A stretch of 64,000 nt of DNA from an uncultured Sulfitobacter sp. GTDB taxonomy: Bacteria > Pseudomonadota > Alphaproteobacteria > Rhodobacterales > Rhodobacteraceae. The position numbers were made by a program, and so were the translations under genes. Under the pieces are notes generated by a model. That model worked only from the letters and a program-made list of their open reading frames with translations. It was not told where the DNA came from and ran no database searches. This document shows, in pieces, positions 35,060 to 44,345 of this stretch (within the stretch, counting starts at the first letter, position 1; each line of letters opens with the position of its first letter). The DNA lies in contig NZ_CANMQD010000002.1 of assembly GCF_947499945.1 (NCBI RefSeq), positions 310,001 through 374,000 on the forward strand, read 5' to 3'.

Positions 35060-36082
35060 ATGACAATTCTAACACGCCGCCAAACACTGGCGAGTATCAC
35101 AGCTTCTGCGGCTGCATTGGGGCTGGCGGTTCCAGCGATTGCATCTGGTCGCAAGATCACACTCGGCGCACTGCGCTTTACCAGCCATTCCGGCACTTTC
35201 GTCGCGCTTGAGCGGGAGTATTTCAAGCAGGCGGGTTTGGATGTCGAAGTCAAATTCTTCCAAGCGGCGCAGCCGATGGCCGTGGCAATTGCCAGTGGCG
35301 ATGTGGACTATGCTGTGACCGCGATTTCTGGTGGCCTTGTATCGCTCGCCGATAAGGGCGCGATCAAGGTTATCGGTGGCGCCTTGCAGGAGGAAACGGG
35401 CATTGACGGTCAGAAATTCCTCGTTTCAGATGCCGCGTTCAAAGCAGGGATTACCGCGCCTTCCATGTTGGATGGCAAATCCTTCGGGATGAGCACGGCA
35501 GGTTCATCGTTCCATTACATGGGCTCGAAAATGGCCGAGGCTGAGGGGATCAGCCTCAACTTCAAACCATTGCAAAAAGTGGGCGCAATCATTGGTGCGC
35601 TCAAGTCTGGCCAGATTGATGCGTGGTCTATTGTGCCCCATATCGCCAAGCCTTTGGCGGGGTCTGGTGCTGTGCATATCATCGGTGATGTTGCGACGTA
35701 TTTACCTGATTATCAGGTCACCACGGTCTTTACCTCCGCCAAGAACGCAGCCGAGGAAAAGCAGATGACCACTGATTATCTCGCAGCATATTCAAAAGGT
35801 GTCGCCGATTACAACGCAGCCATGATCGCCAAGGACGGCGGCGAGGATGGCATGAACGCGATGGTCGATCTGATCCATAAATATGTCTATACGGACCGCC
35901 CGCGCGAAAAAGCCGCCCCCTCCATCATCAACGGCACCATGCGCCTGAACGAGGGTGCAAAAATGAATGTCGCCTCCGTGCGCGACCAGCTTGAGTGGTT
36001 CCAGTCTGAGGATTTGGTGGGTAAGGATATTACCTTCGATACGCTGGTGGATACGTCCTATGTCGAAACTGTGGGCGCGTAA
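35060..36082 (+). CDS. ABC transporter substrate-binding protein, NMT1/TauA type
   Basis: A 340-residue exported binding protein. The start has arginines (TRRQTL) followed by an Ala-rich stretch and AIASG, compatible with a Tat or Sec signal. The mature protein has the NMT1-type layout: SGTFVALEREYFKQAGLDVEVKFF at the beginning and QIDAWSIVPHIAKPL in the middle. Ligands of this group include sulfonates, pyrimidine precursors and nitrate; none can be chosen here. A GGGGAGAAG ribosome binding site precedes ATG 35060, which is preferred to a frame start at 35045. First gene of a four-gene importer operon. Confidence 0.9.
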   Translation: MTILTRRQTLASITASAAALGLAVPAIASGRKITLGALRFTSHSGTFVALEREYFKQAGLDVEVKFFQAAQPMAVAIASGDVDYAVTAISGGLVSLADKGAIKVIGGALQEETGIDGQKFLVSDAAFKAGITAPSMLDGKSFGMSTAGSSFHYMGSKMAEAEGISLNFKPLQKVGAIIGALKSGQIDAWSIVPHIAKPLAGSGAVHIIGDVATYLPDYQVTTVFTSAKNAAEEKQMTTDYLAAYSKGVADYNAAMIAKDGGEDGMNAMVDLIHKYVYTDRPREKAAPSIINGTMRLNEGAKMNVASVRDQLEWFQSEDLVGKDITFDTLVDTSYVETVGA

Positions 36083-36101
36083 CCAAGACGCACACATATC
36101 C

Positions 36102-36135
36102 AGGGGCAGGGCGCTCAACGCTCTGCCCTTGTTTT
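36102..36135 (+). terminator. Intra-operon hairpin after the substrate-binding protein gene
   Basis: A 10-bp stem, GGGCAGGGCG and CGCTCTGCCC with one G-T wobble, closes a 5-nt loop and is followed by TTGTTTT. It lies between the binding protein and the rest of the importer genes. It probably attenuates transcription and stabilises the upstream message, so that binding protein is made in excess. Confidence 0.7.
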
Positions 36136-36148
36136 CGGAAGGCATGAA

Positions 36149-36391
36149 ATGTTCTTTATCAGATGTGGCGGCTTGGTCGCATGGCTTCTTATTGTTGTGG
36201 GTCTGCTAAGGGCTGCTCTGGGCGTCTATGTTGCCTTTTCTGGGACTCCGATTGAAATGGCTGTGTCTGTGGCGCGTATGCTAGGTGCTGCCACGTTGAC
36301 GGAGGCCATCTTGGGCGGGCTGGCACTCTTTGCCGCGGGCATCGTGCTGGGGCTTTTGGTGCAAATCGCAAAGGGCGTGAAGTTTGACTGA
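36149..36391 (+). CDS. Small two-TM membrane protein inside the ABC importer operon
   Basis: An 80-residue hydrophobic protein with two predicted helices (about residues 8-30 and 48-72) and a short basic C-terminus. I recognise no family. It lies between the binding-protein gene and the ATPase gene, which starts 9 bp after its stop, and so may be an accessory membrane component. Its start at ATG 36149 follows a GGAAGG ribosome binding site. The assignment as a real gene rests on length, start signal and operon position. Confidence 0.6.
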   Translation: MFFIRCGGLVAWLLIVVGLLRAALGVYVAFSGTPIEMAVSVARMLGAATLTEAILGGLALFAAGIVLGLLVQIAKGVKFD

Positions 36392-36400
36392 GGATATTCC

Positions 36401-37162
36401 GTGGATTTGATGCTTAATGCTGTAACGCACCGATACGGCGAAACTGATGTGCTGCGCGATGTGTCGTTGGACATTCCGTCAGGGCGGATCACCTGCATCG
36501 TTGGGCCGTCAGGCTGTGGGAAATCCACGTTGTTGCGGCTACTGGGCGGGTTGGAGCAGCCGACAGAGGGTGCAGTGCTTCAGGTAGGCTCCGCGCCCAA
36601 GGGGTGTTTGAACGCGCTCACCTACATCTTTCAGGATTTCGCGTTGCTGCCGTGGCGCACGGTGGAGGGGAATGTAGCGCTGGTGCTCGAGGACCACGGT
36701 CTCAGCAATCAAGCTGCTATCATCGCCGATGTTCTGGCCCGCACGCGGCTCACGGATTTTGCAGGCGCACTGCCCAAGCAGCTGTCGGGCGGCATGAAGC
36801 AGCGTGTTGCGATTGCGCGTGCCTTGGCGGTAAACCCTGCGGTGATGCTGATGGATGAGCCTTTGTCCGCGCTCGACAGTCAGACGCGCGAATTGCTGAT
36901 GGATGATCTGGTCGGGCTCTGGACGCGGACGCCTTTTACCGCGGTTTATGTGACGCATAATCTGGCGGAGGCTGTGCGTCTTGGCCACCGGATCGTTGTG
37001 CTCTCGCGCCGCCCGGGGGAAGTGCGCGAGATTGTCGAAATTGAAACTCCGCTGGCGGAACGTGCCTATGGCGATGCGGCCCTTGAGGCGCAGCAGCAGC
37101 ATCTTTGGGGCCTCATGCGTGATGAGGCAGCAGCGGCGGATGCGGAGCTTTTGAATGTCTGA
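36401..37162 (+). CDS. ABC transporter ATP-binding protein (TauB/SsuB type)
   Basis: A 253-residue ATPase with Walker A GPSGCGKST near residue 33, a Q-loop YIFQDFALLPW, signature LSGGMKQRVAIARAL and Walker B VMLMDEPLSALD. This TauB/SsuB/NrtD-like form matches the NMT1-type binding protein. It starts with GTG at 36401 after a GAGGA ribosome binding site; an in-frame ATG at 36410 is an alternative. Its end overlaps the permease gene by 8 bp. Confidence 0.93.
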   Translation: MDLMLNAVTHRYGETDVLRDVSLDIPSGRITCIVGPSGCGKSTLLRLLGGLEQPTEGAVLQVGSAPKGCLNALTYIFQDFALLPWRTVEGNVALVLEDHGLSNQAAIIADVLARTRLTDFAGALPKQLSGGMKQRVAIARALAVNPAVMLMDEPLSALDSQTRELLMDDLVGLWTRTPFTAVYVTHNLAEAVRLGHRIVVLSRRPGEVREIVEIETPLAERAYGDAALEAQQQHLWGLMRDEAAAADAELLNV

Positions 37163-37940
37163 TCGTGTTCCTTTTCGGGGGGGCGGCTTTGCCCCAGTGC
37201 GTGTGCGCGGCCTTGGGATTGCGGTTTTTATCCTGCTCATCGCTTTTGCCGAATGGGGTACGCAAAGCGGGTGGATCTCTGCACTGACCTTGCCCAAGCC
37301 GTCCGATGTGTTGGGCACTTTCGTTGAGCTTTGGAACTCTGGGCTGTTGTTTAAACATCTGCTCCCCTCGCTAAGCCGTTTGGCGGTGGGGGCAACGATG
37401 GGGGCGATTGTTGGCATTTCCGTGGGGGTGATGATCGGGCTGTTTGCCTATGTGCGGGCGGGTCTTGTCCCGCTGGTCGCTGCGATTTTTCCGATCCCCA
37501 AGATCGCGCTGCTGCCGCTGTTTGTGATCTGGTTCGGGATTGATGAAGGGTCCAAATATGCGCTGATCGCATTTGGGACATTTACGCCCACGGTGGTGGC
37601 GACCTATGCAGCCGTTGACAATGTGGACCGCACGTTGATCCGCATGGGGCAGAGTTTCGGCCTGAGCTGGTGGTCGATTGTCCGCAAGATCGTGTTGCCC
37701 GGTGCGATGCCTGGTATCCTGTCAGGCCTTCGCATCTCACTCACGATCGCGATTATCCTGCTGGTCGCAGCGGAAATGCTGGGCGCGGAATACGGTGTCG
37801 GTGCCTATATTCTAGAGGCGGGCAGCCTCTATGATCTGGAGCGGTTGTTTGCAGGTGTTGTGATCCTGTCGGTGCTGGGGGTTCTGCTGTCTTGGGTCAT
37901 TGGGATGCTGGAGCGGCGTGTGCTGCGCTGGCGGGTTTAG
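37155..37940 (+). CDS. ABC transporter permease (TauC/SsuC type)
   Basis: A 261-residue inner-membrane protein with six hydrophobic segments and the EAA-type loop DRTLIRMGQSFGLSWWSIVRK, expected to contact the ATPase. The PIPKIALLPLFVIWFG stretch is characteristic of nitrate/sulfonate/taurine-type permeases. The gene overlaps the ATPase gene by 8 bp, completing the importer. The following aminotransferase gene has a separate start region about 90 bp downstream. Confidence 0.92.
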   Translation: MSDRVPFRGGGFAPVRVRGLGIAVFILLIAFAEWGTQSGWISALTLPKPSDVLGTFVELWNSGLLFKHLLPSLSRLAVGATMGAIVGISVGVMIGLFAYVRAGLVPLVAAIFPIPKIALLPLFVIWFGIDEGSKYALIAFGTFTPTVVATYAAVDNVDRTLIRMGQSFGLSWWSIVRKIVLPGAMPGILSGLRISLTIAIILLVAAEMLGAEYGVGAYILEAGSLYDLERLFAGVVILSVLGVLLSWVIGMLERRVLRWRV

Positions 37941-38030
37941 GGCCGTTTCGGACATATAGGACATACTTATTGACCTAAATTGCGAATCCATGCTTTGTAC
38001 CCTGAGACAGTTGTTCGGGAGGGACAAATG

Positions 38031-39236
38031 ATGGACTGGCACCAGATATTCGCAACGCGCAACGACCGTATGAAGGCCAGCGAAATCCGCGAGCTTTTGA
38101 AGCTTTTGGATCAGCCTGACATCATCTCCTTTGCGGGTGGCATCCCTGACCCTGACTTGTTTCCAGCGCAAGCGTTTCAGGAGGCTTTTGCAAATGCGCT
38201 GACGCCCGAAAACCAAGCGACGGCTTTGCAGTATTCGGTGTCCGAAGGCTACGGGCCGCTGCGCGACTGGATCGTGGGTGAAATGGCGCGTCTGGGCATT
38301 CCTTGTACCCGCGACAACGTGTTGATCACGTCCGGTTCCCAACAGGCGCTGGATTATCTGGGCAAGCTGCTGCTCAGCCCCGGTGATACGGCGCTGGTCG
38401 GCTGGCCGACCTACTTGGGCGCATTGGGCGCGTTCAACGCCTATGAGCCGCGCTATGACCGCCTTGACCCTGAAACAAACCGCTCTGCCACGGATTATGC
38501 CGAGGCGGCAGGTGAGGGGCGCGTGAAGTTTGCCTATATGTCCGTTGATTTTGCCAATCCCACGGGCAAGACGCTGGATGCGGGGATGCGCGAGCGGGTC
38601 ATTGATCTGGCAGACGAGCTGGACATCGCCGTGATTGAAGATGCCGCCTATCAAAGCCTGCGATACGAGGGCGAGGCGCTTTCGCCTGTGTTGGCCCGCG
38701 AGATTGAGCGTAAGGGCGATATCAACGCCTGCCGCACGCTTTATTGTGGCAGCTTCTCCAAAACTCTGGCCCCCGGTTTGCGTGTTGGATGGGTCTGTGG
38801 TGCACAAGAGGTAATCAGCCAGTTGGTATTGCTCAAACAGGCGGCGGATTTGCACAGCTCCACCATAAACCAGATGGCGATTGCCACAGTGGCAAATGCG
38901 CAGTTTGATGCTCATGTAGCCAAGATTAAGTTAGCATATAGTGCGCGGCGTGATCGTATGCTGGCTGCTTTGGAAACACATATGCCCAAAGGGGTGACTT
39001 GGACCCGCCCCGAAGGTGGTATGTTTATCTGGCTGGAACTGCCCAAGCATATGAATTGCGCCGACTTGCTTGCCCAATCGCTCAAGTCCGAGCGGGTTGC
39101 CTTTGTCCCCGGTCATGCGTTTTTTGCAGACGGGTCTGGCACCAACACCATGCGCCTGAGCTTTAGCCGCACGGACGAAGCCAGCATCGACGAGGGTATT
39201 GCACGTCTGGGTCGGCTGATTGCTGCCGCTGTTTGA
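38031..39236 (+). CDS. PLP-dependent aminotransferase (2-aminoadipate/MocR-domain type)
   Basis: A 401-residue fold-type I aminotransferase. FAGGIPDPDLFP near the N-terminus, SGSQQALDYLGKLLL (cofactor phosphate site), VDFANPTGKTL and the Schiff-base lysine at about residue 244 (CGSFSKTLAPGLRVGW) are all present. The group includes 2-aminoadipate and aromatic or branched-chain transaminases. A longer frame begins at 37980, but GGGAGGG is placed best for ATG 38031 (7 bp); ATG 38028 is also possible. The gene may be co-regulated with the upstream importer. Substrate unknown. Confidence 0.92.
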   Translation: MDWHQIFATRNDRMKASEIRELLKLLDQPDIISFAGGIPDPDLFPAQAFQEAFANALTPENQATALQYSVSEGYGPLRDWIVGEMARLGIPCTRDNVLITSGSQQALDYLGKLLLSPGDTALVGWPTYLGALGAFNAYEPRYDRLDPETNRSATDYAEAAGEGRVKFAYMSVDFANPTGKTLDAGMRERVIDLADELDIAVIEDAAYQSLRYEGEALSPVLAREIERKGDINACRTLYCGSFSKTLAPGLRVGWVCGAQEVISQLVLLKQAADLHSSTINQMAIATVANAQFDAHVAKIKLAYSARRDRMLAALETHMPKGVTWTRPEGGMFIWLELPKHMNCADLLAQSLKSERVAFVPGHAFFADGSGTNTMRLSFSRTDEASIDEGIARLGRLIAAAV

Positions 39237-39283
39237 ACGTTTGAGTGATTGAACAGCGCATCTGCTGCGCATAGATAGCGATC

Positions 39284-39931
39284 ATGAATAAATCTCTGGC
39301 CTTTTGTATGACCCTGTTCGCGGCGCCGCTGGCGGCGCATCCGCATATTTTTGTGAACACAGGGCTTTCGTTTGTGCTCGATGATGAAAATCGCCTGACC
39401 CATGTGCAGGTCACGTGGGAGTATGACGATCTTTACTCCCTGCTGGTGACCGAGGACATGGGCGTGGACAGTGACTATGACGGTGTCCTGAATGCCGAAG
39501 ACATTGCTGTGTTAACGGGTTTCGATATGCAGTGGATCGAGGGGTACAACGGCGATCTGGTGGGGATGGTGGACGGTGCATCCCTTGGATTGTCTGCACC
39601 TTCTGCGCCAACAGCAACCCTGCGGGATGGCAAGATTGTTACCACCCACCTGCGTGCCGTCGAGGGGGCGCCCAAGATCACGAAGGCGGCTCAATTTTTG
39701 CCCTATGACGGGACGTATTACACAGCCTACGAAGTGCGCCTGCCTGTCGAAATACAAGGCGGACGCGGCTGTGCGGTGGCGATAGCAGAGCCTGATATCG
39801 AAGGCGCACTTGCCATGACAAAAGCAGAACTCGGTGCGCTGCCGATGGATTTCGATATGGAGGCCGCAGGGCTTGGTGATATTGGTCGCCGCTTTGCCAC
39901 AGAAGTTAAAATCACATGCGCCGCGCAATAG
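39284..39931 (+). CDS. DUF1007 family periplasmic protein
   Basis: A 215-residue exported protein with signal peptide (cleavage near AAPLAAHP). Mature sequence starts HPHIFVNTGLSF, the DUF1007 signature with His residues that may bind metal. An acidic DSDYDGVLNAED segment resembles an EF-hand-like calcium loop. The stop overlaps the start of the NicO-type exporter gene by 16 bp. In many proteobacteria DUF1007 genes accompany nickel/cobalt exporters, so a role in periplasmic metal handling is likely. Confidence 0.88.
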   Translation: MNKSLAFCMTLFAAPLAAHPHIFVNTGLSFVLDDENRLTHVQVTWEYDDLYSLLVTEDMGVDSDYDGVLNAEDIAVLTGFDMQWIEGYNGDLVGMVDGASLGLSAPSAPTATLRDGKIVTTHLRAVEGAPKITKAAQFLPYDGTYYTAYEVRLPVEIQGGRGCAVAIAEPDIEGALAMTKAELGALPMDFDMEAAGLGDIGRRFATEVKITCAAQ

Positions 39932-40815
39932 GAGCAGCTCTCCTGCTGGCCTGCACGGTGGTTGCATGGCTCTGGTGGAGTGGCGGGTTCGACCAGATGG
40001 CCGCATGGGCCGCGGGTGAGCAACGCAACTTTCAAAACGGTATCGCGCGTACGTTACGGGCTTTGCGCGGTGGGGATGGCGGTGCTTTTGCCCTGCTGAT
40101 GGGCAGCTGTTTTGCCTACGGGTTCTTCCATGCCATCGGTCCAGGCCACGGAAAACTGTTGGTGGGCGGATATGGCATGGCCCGCACGGTTCCTATTGGG
40201 CGTTTGTCCCTCATAGCATTTCTTTCCAGCCTTGGCCAAGCGGTCACTGCGATTGTACTGGCCTTTGGCGGTTTGTGGCTTTTGGGGCTGACACGCGAAC
40301 GAATGGTGGGGGCGGCTGAGGACTGGCTTGCCCCGTTCAGCTATGCGCTGATCGCAGCAATCGGCCTGTGGCTGGTCTGGCGCGGCGTAGCGCGGTTGCG
40401 CCGCACCCAGGCCACTCTCGGACATGCGCATCATGGTCCCTCTGATACATGTTCAAGCTGCGGACACAGACACGGGCCGTCCATAGAGGAGGCCGAGACT
40501 GCGACAAGCCTGCGCGACGCGCTTGTCTTGATCGCAGGGATTGCTGTGCGGCCCTGCACAGGTGCGTTGTTCGTGCTGATCATTACGTGGCAAATGGATA
40601 TTCCTCTCGTTGGGATTGCGGGTGCCTTTGCCATGGCGCTCGGTACTGCCTCGGTCACGGTTGCCGTTGGCATTGCAGCAAGCGGATTTCGCGGCGGTGT
40701 GATGCGTAGTCTGGCCAGTGCCAGTGCGCTGAACTGGGTAATGCCTATGTTCGAGATCGCAGCGGGTCTGATTGTGGTGGCGCTCTCCGCGGCGCTTTTG
40801 ATCCGCTTGCTCTAG
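39916..40815 (+). CDS. Nickel/cobalt exporter, NicO/RcnA family
   Basis: A 299-residue membrane protein with about seven hydrophobic segments. The family motif HAIGPGHGK near residue 74 and a His/Cys-rich cytoplasmic loop (HAHHGP, then CSSCGHRHGP, around residues 173-192) identify a NicO/RcnA-type nickel or cobalt transporter. IAVRPCTGALFVL after the loop is also conserved. It probably exports excess Ni(II) or Co(II). Translation is coupled to the DUF1007 gene. No RcnR-like repressor or metal riboswitch is visible nearby. Confidence 0.9.
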   Translation: MRRAIGAALLLACTVVAWLWWSGGFDQMAAWAAGEQRNFQNGIARTLRALRGGDGGAFALLMGSCFAYGFFHAIGPGHGKLLVGGYGMARTVPIGRLSLIAFLSSLGQAVTAIVLAFGGLWLLGLTRERMVGAAEDWLAPFSYALIAAIGLWLVWRGVARLRRTQATLGHAHHGPSDTCSSCGHRHGPSIEEAETATSLRDALVLIAGIAVRPCTGALFVLIITWQMDIPLVGIAGAFAMALGTASVTVAVGIAASGFRGGVMRSLASASALNWVMPMFEIAAGLIVVALSAALLIRLL

Positions 40816-41051
40816 GCCTTTCATCCGGCTCCGAACTTGTTCGTCTGCTTAACGGTTTGATGAAATCATTGAGCGCTTAGCTGCTGTTAATCTTTGCAAG
40901 ATAGGAAGAAGAGAAGCCTTTCCCAGCGGAGATTTCTCGTTTGTCCCTGTTTGCGATTTTTACACAAATTCGCGGTGATCCCGATTCTGGCGCTCGCGGA
41001 ACAGTACCGGACGGGCGACACGTCGCAGGTTGGCGCGGATTTCGACAGCGC

Positions 41052-43901
41052 ATGACCGTGTCGAGGCGTGGAAGCCGGCTTTTGGTCCTAATCTGTCTGT
41101 TGGTGAGCATTTGGGGCTTCAGCTACACCACTAGATTTGAGCAGCTGCATGCGCAATTTCAGTTTCGCAAACTTACCATGAATGGTGTGGGCGGTATCAA
41201 TTTGCGCATTCGGAATTACGCCCAAGTGCTGGTCGGTATGAGTGCTTATATTGCTACCGACTCCCAAGTGGATGTCGGAAAGATCGAGACATATATGAAC
41301 GGCCTCAATCTTGAGCAGAATGCGCCCGGCTTGCAGGGGTTTGCTTTTATCCGCGCCGTTCCCGCACAAGACATCACACTGATCGAACGCGCAACTGGCT
41401 CACCGCAGGGTATGACGCTCGCGTTTAAGTCGCGAGATCAGGGCAGTGAAACGCTCATCGTTACCACTTTCGGGCCAGAGTCGGAGTATGGGGGGCTCAT
41501 CGGGGTCGATAGGTTGGCCGAAGCAGATGTGCGAGATGCGCTCGACTTTGCACGCAGCAGCCGGGAAACTGTTCTGGTCCGCAGCAAGGCCATGCCGGCC
41601 AAGGCTGAATTGCTGATGCTACAGGCCGTATACGCGCCAAGCGTTGCGGCTGGCGATACTATTCACGTCTTCAAAGGGTGGGTGATGGCTCCCTTTAGCG
41701 TTGAAACGATACTTGGTGGGGTCACTTCGGAGTTTGGCACTTTATATGATCTGAATGTCTACCAAGGGTCATTGCCCGAGGTTGAGCAGGCATTGTTTTT
41801 GACCCCTGAAGAGGATGTTGTTGAGGGACACTTCAGACATAACTACACCATAGAGCAATACGGCAGTCATTGGCTCCTTGAATTCTCAAGTAAGCCAAAA
41901 TTTGATAGGCGCTACAGCAGTTCCTTTCCCTATCTGCTGCTTGGGATGGGCCTTGCGTTTACGGCGCTTGTGCATTCCGCGCTAAGGGCTACGGCGATGC
42001 GACACCGATCCCTGAAGTTGATGGCTGAACTACGTGCGAGACAGCTTGGGGCGCGTGAGGAAGAAAATCGTGCGCTGCTCGACACCAGTGTATCGGTCGT
42101 CATGGTGCTCAACGAGAAGGGGCAGATAACCTTTGCAAATGAGGGGGCCGCCTCCTTGTTTGGTATTTCGCAGGCGACGTTTAAAGGCCAGAATTTCGAA
42201 AGTGTTGTCCGCATGCGCAGCGGGGAGCGCATCTGTGATATTTGCAATGCAGAAGGAATGACGTCCATCGGTGAAAGATTATTGCTGGATGTACAAACGA
42301 ACACGTGGCGTACCGCTGAAGGGACAGTGCATAAGACGGTATTGATCCGCGATGTGACGGAACAAATTTCCAGCCGCAGGGCGATAGAAGCATTGCACCA
42401 ACGCTACGAAACCGCGCTAACGGGGGCCGGTATCGGCATCTTTGATATCGATCGCGTTACAGGAAAAGGGGAGTTGTCAGAGACGTGGCACAAGATCATG
42501 GGAACCGATGATTTGACGCCCCCGTTTGACTGGGAGCGAGATTTTTTGTCGCGGGTCCATCCTGACGATTTGCCCGCGTTGATTGCGGCAGATCGCAAGT
42601 GCTTTTCTGGTGAGGCGGAGCGGAGCATCACTGAATATCGCATCCGCTGTGGTGAGCAGTGGCGCTGGATGTATTCAAACGCGGTGCCTGTCTCGCGTAG
42701 CAGCGACGGGCTTCCTACAAAACTGATCGGTGCCCAAATGGACATCACCGATCTGCGCGAAGTGCGCCATGCACTGGAGCTGAGCGAGGCACGTTTCCGC
42801 ATGGTTTTGGAAGATGCACCTGTTGGGATGGCGGTCATGAACGAGCATGGGCAGTTTATTGGCGTGAATGCGGCACTTGCGACGCTGAGTGGGTATGATG
42901 TTAAAGCAATGCGCAAAAGTATGCGGCTCGCACAGCTGCTGTCGCGCAAGGATTTTGTAATATTATCGCGTGATGTGCGTGCATTACTCAAATCCGATAC
43001 GGCCAGTACCTATCAGAACCAGTTTCAGTTGCGCACGCGCAGCGGCGAAAACCGATGGGGCTTGTTCAACCTGAACTGGACCTATGACAAAAACCGATCT
43101 GAGAATGTCTATATTGCACAGATCATTGATATCACTGATCAAAAACGAATTGAACAAATCAAAAGCGAGTTTGTCGCGACCGTGAGCCATGAATTGCGCA
43201 CGCCGCTCACCTCGATCAAGGGTGCTTTAGGGTTGCTTTCGGTGACGCAGCCTCTTCCCGAAGGGGCGCTTCGATTGCTTGATATAGCAAGTGTAAATGT
43301 CGACAGGCTAACGGCGATTGTAAATGATATTCTCGATCTTGAAAAAATATCCTCGGGTGAGGTGCCGTTTGCAATCGAAAGCCTCTCCCTAGAAGAGATT
43401 GCTGTCAATGCGGTGGCTCAAATGCAGGAATTTGCACACGAACATGGAAACACGCTCGAACTGATTAACAACCACGATGGCGTACTGGTCGAAGGCGATG
43501 CTCGGCGGTTGCAGCAAGTTCTGGGCAGTTTACTTTCAAACGCGAGTAAATTCTCTGATCCTGACACCTCCGTCGTTGTTCGAACAAATATGCGTGGTGT
43601 TGACGCGATCATAGAAGTTGAAAATATTGGCCCCCCTGTGCCCGAGGGATTTCAGGCCCATTTGTTTAACGCATTTACGCAAGCGGATGGATCGGACACG
43701 CGGATCGCAGGCGGGGCAGGTCTTGGCCTTAATATCGCCAAGCAGATCGTTCTGCGACATGGTGGACAGATCGGATTTGAACGACGATCTGGTAGGCAAA
43801 CAATGTTTTGGTTTTCCTGCCCCTTGGCAAAGACGACGTCATCAAAAACGATAGAAGAACGGATGAATGACATCGCGGCTTCTGTGCCGGTTCTGCCATA
43901 G
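41052..43901 (+). CDS. CHASE-PAS sensor histidine kinase
   Basis: A 949-residue kinase. Order: one membrane helix (about residues 9-27), a periplasmic CHASE-type sensor (about 60-280), a second helix near 292-312, three PAS-like domains (from about 340, 450 and 583), HisKA with VSHELRTPLTSIKGALG (His near residue 712) and HATPase_c with LLSNASKFSDP, then GGAGLGLNIAKQIV. The TTG at 40941 has a GGAG ribosome binding site and would add 37 residues, but the ATG at 41052 places the anchor helix at the N-terminus, so it is chosen with reserve. Its dimerisation domain resembles the two other kinases of this island. The cognate regulator is probably nearby. Confidence 0.92.
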   Translation: MTVSRRGSRLLVLICLLVSIWGFSYTTRFEQLHAQFQFRKLTMNGVGGINLRIRNYAQVLVGMSAYIATDSQVDVGKIETYMNGLNLEQNAPGLQGFAFIRAVPAQDITLIERATGSPQGMTLAFKSRDQGSETLIVTTFGPESEYGGLIGVDRLAEADVRDALDFARSSRETVLVRSKAMPAKAELLMLQAVYAPSVAAGDTIHVFKGWVMAPFSVETILGGVTSEFGTLYDLNVYQGSLPEVEQALFLTPEEDVVEGHFRHNYTIEQYGSHWLLEFSSKPKFDRRYSSSFPYLLLGMGLAFTALVHSALRATAMRHRSLKLMAELRARQLGAREEENRALLDTSVSVVMVLNEKGQITFANEGAASLFGISQATFKGQNFESVVRMRSGERICDICNAEGMTSIGERLLLDVQTNTWRTAEGTVHKTVLIRDVTEQISSRRAIEALHQRYETALTGAGIGIFDIDRVTGKGELSETWHKIMGTDDLTPPFDWERDFLSRVHPDDLPALIAADRKCFSGEAERSITEYRIRCGEQWRWMYSNAVPVSRSSDGLPTKLIGAQMDITDLREVRHALELSEARFRMVLEDAPVGMAVMNEHGQFIGVNAALATLSGYDVKAMRKSMRLAQLLSRKDFVILSRDVRALLKSDTASTYQNQFQLRTRSGENRWGLFNLNWTYDKNRSENVYIAQIIDITDQKRIEQIKSEFVATVSHELRTPLTSIKGALGLLSVTQPLPEGALRLLDIASVNVDRLTAIVNDILDLEKISSGEVPFAIESLSLEEIAVNAVAQMQEFAHEHGNTLELINNHDGVLVEGDARRLQQVLGSLLSNASKFSDPDTSVVVRTNMRGVDAIIEVENIGPPVPEGFQAHLFNAFTQADGSDTRIAGGAGLGLNIAKQIVLRHGGQIGFERRSGRQTMFWFSCPLAKTTSSKTIEERMNDIAASVPVLP

Positions 43902-43910
43902 ATTGTTTGA

Positions 43911-44342
43911 GTCGGTGAGGATGAAATCCTCGCGGCAAAAATTGCTGGTGAACTGGAAGGCGTAGGCGATGTTCATCTTCGGGGAGGGTGCACGTAAGAT
44001 GCACTGCACTTTTCTACCACGCTTTGTTATTTTCTAATAATCGAATGCAAAATCGCCAAAACACAGGATGAAGAGGCGCTCCCCCGCTTAACGCAGCGCT
44101 ACCCTGAAGCTGCGTTTCTTGGCGTTGCACAGACCAAATCTAAGTATCACGATTAGTGGTTTGCTGAACCTCTGATCGGTCCCAAGCGTGGGGTAACAGA
44201 TATCGTTGAACGGTTGAAGGTCTTGATTGATGGATTGGCTCACGACGAAAATAAGAAGGCACGATACACCGCGCATCGCCTCAAAATCGTCAATTTGCTG
44301 GAAGATAGTTCACCCAAGCACGAAATTACGAAAACCGTTTGA
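43911..44342 (+). pseudogene. Broken gene, possibly a response-regulator receiver
   Basis: One reading frame (positions divisible by three) stays protein-like for 143 codons but contains in-frame stops TAA at 43995 and TAG at 44154, ending at TGA 44340. The parts read GEDEILAAKIAGELEGVG, then EEALPRLTQRYPEAAFLGV, then WFAEPLIGPKRGVTDIVERL. Order and spacing suggest a degenerate CheY-like receiver: an early acidic pair, the ALPRLTQRYPEA helix and strand, and a GPK segment where the conserved Lys-Pro would be. The frame lies between two kinase genes and ends 4 bp before the next start. No intact start is seen. The family call is tentative; the interrupted frame is directly visible. Confidence 0.5.
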
Positions 44343-44345
44343 AAA

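Noticed and set aside
37812-38915. 367-codon minus-strand open frame over permease and aminotransferase genes
   Set aside because: Spans two confirmed genes on the other strand; no motif.
39237-39283. Metal or cobalamin riboswitch before the DUF1007/NicO pair
   Set aside because: The gap is 47 bp and shows no long conserved RNA structure.
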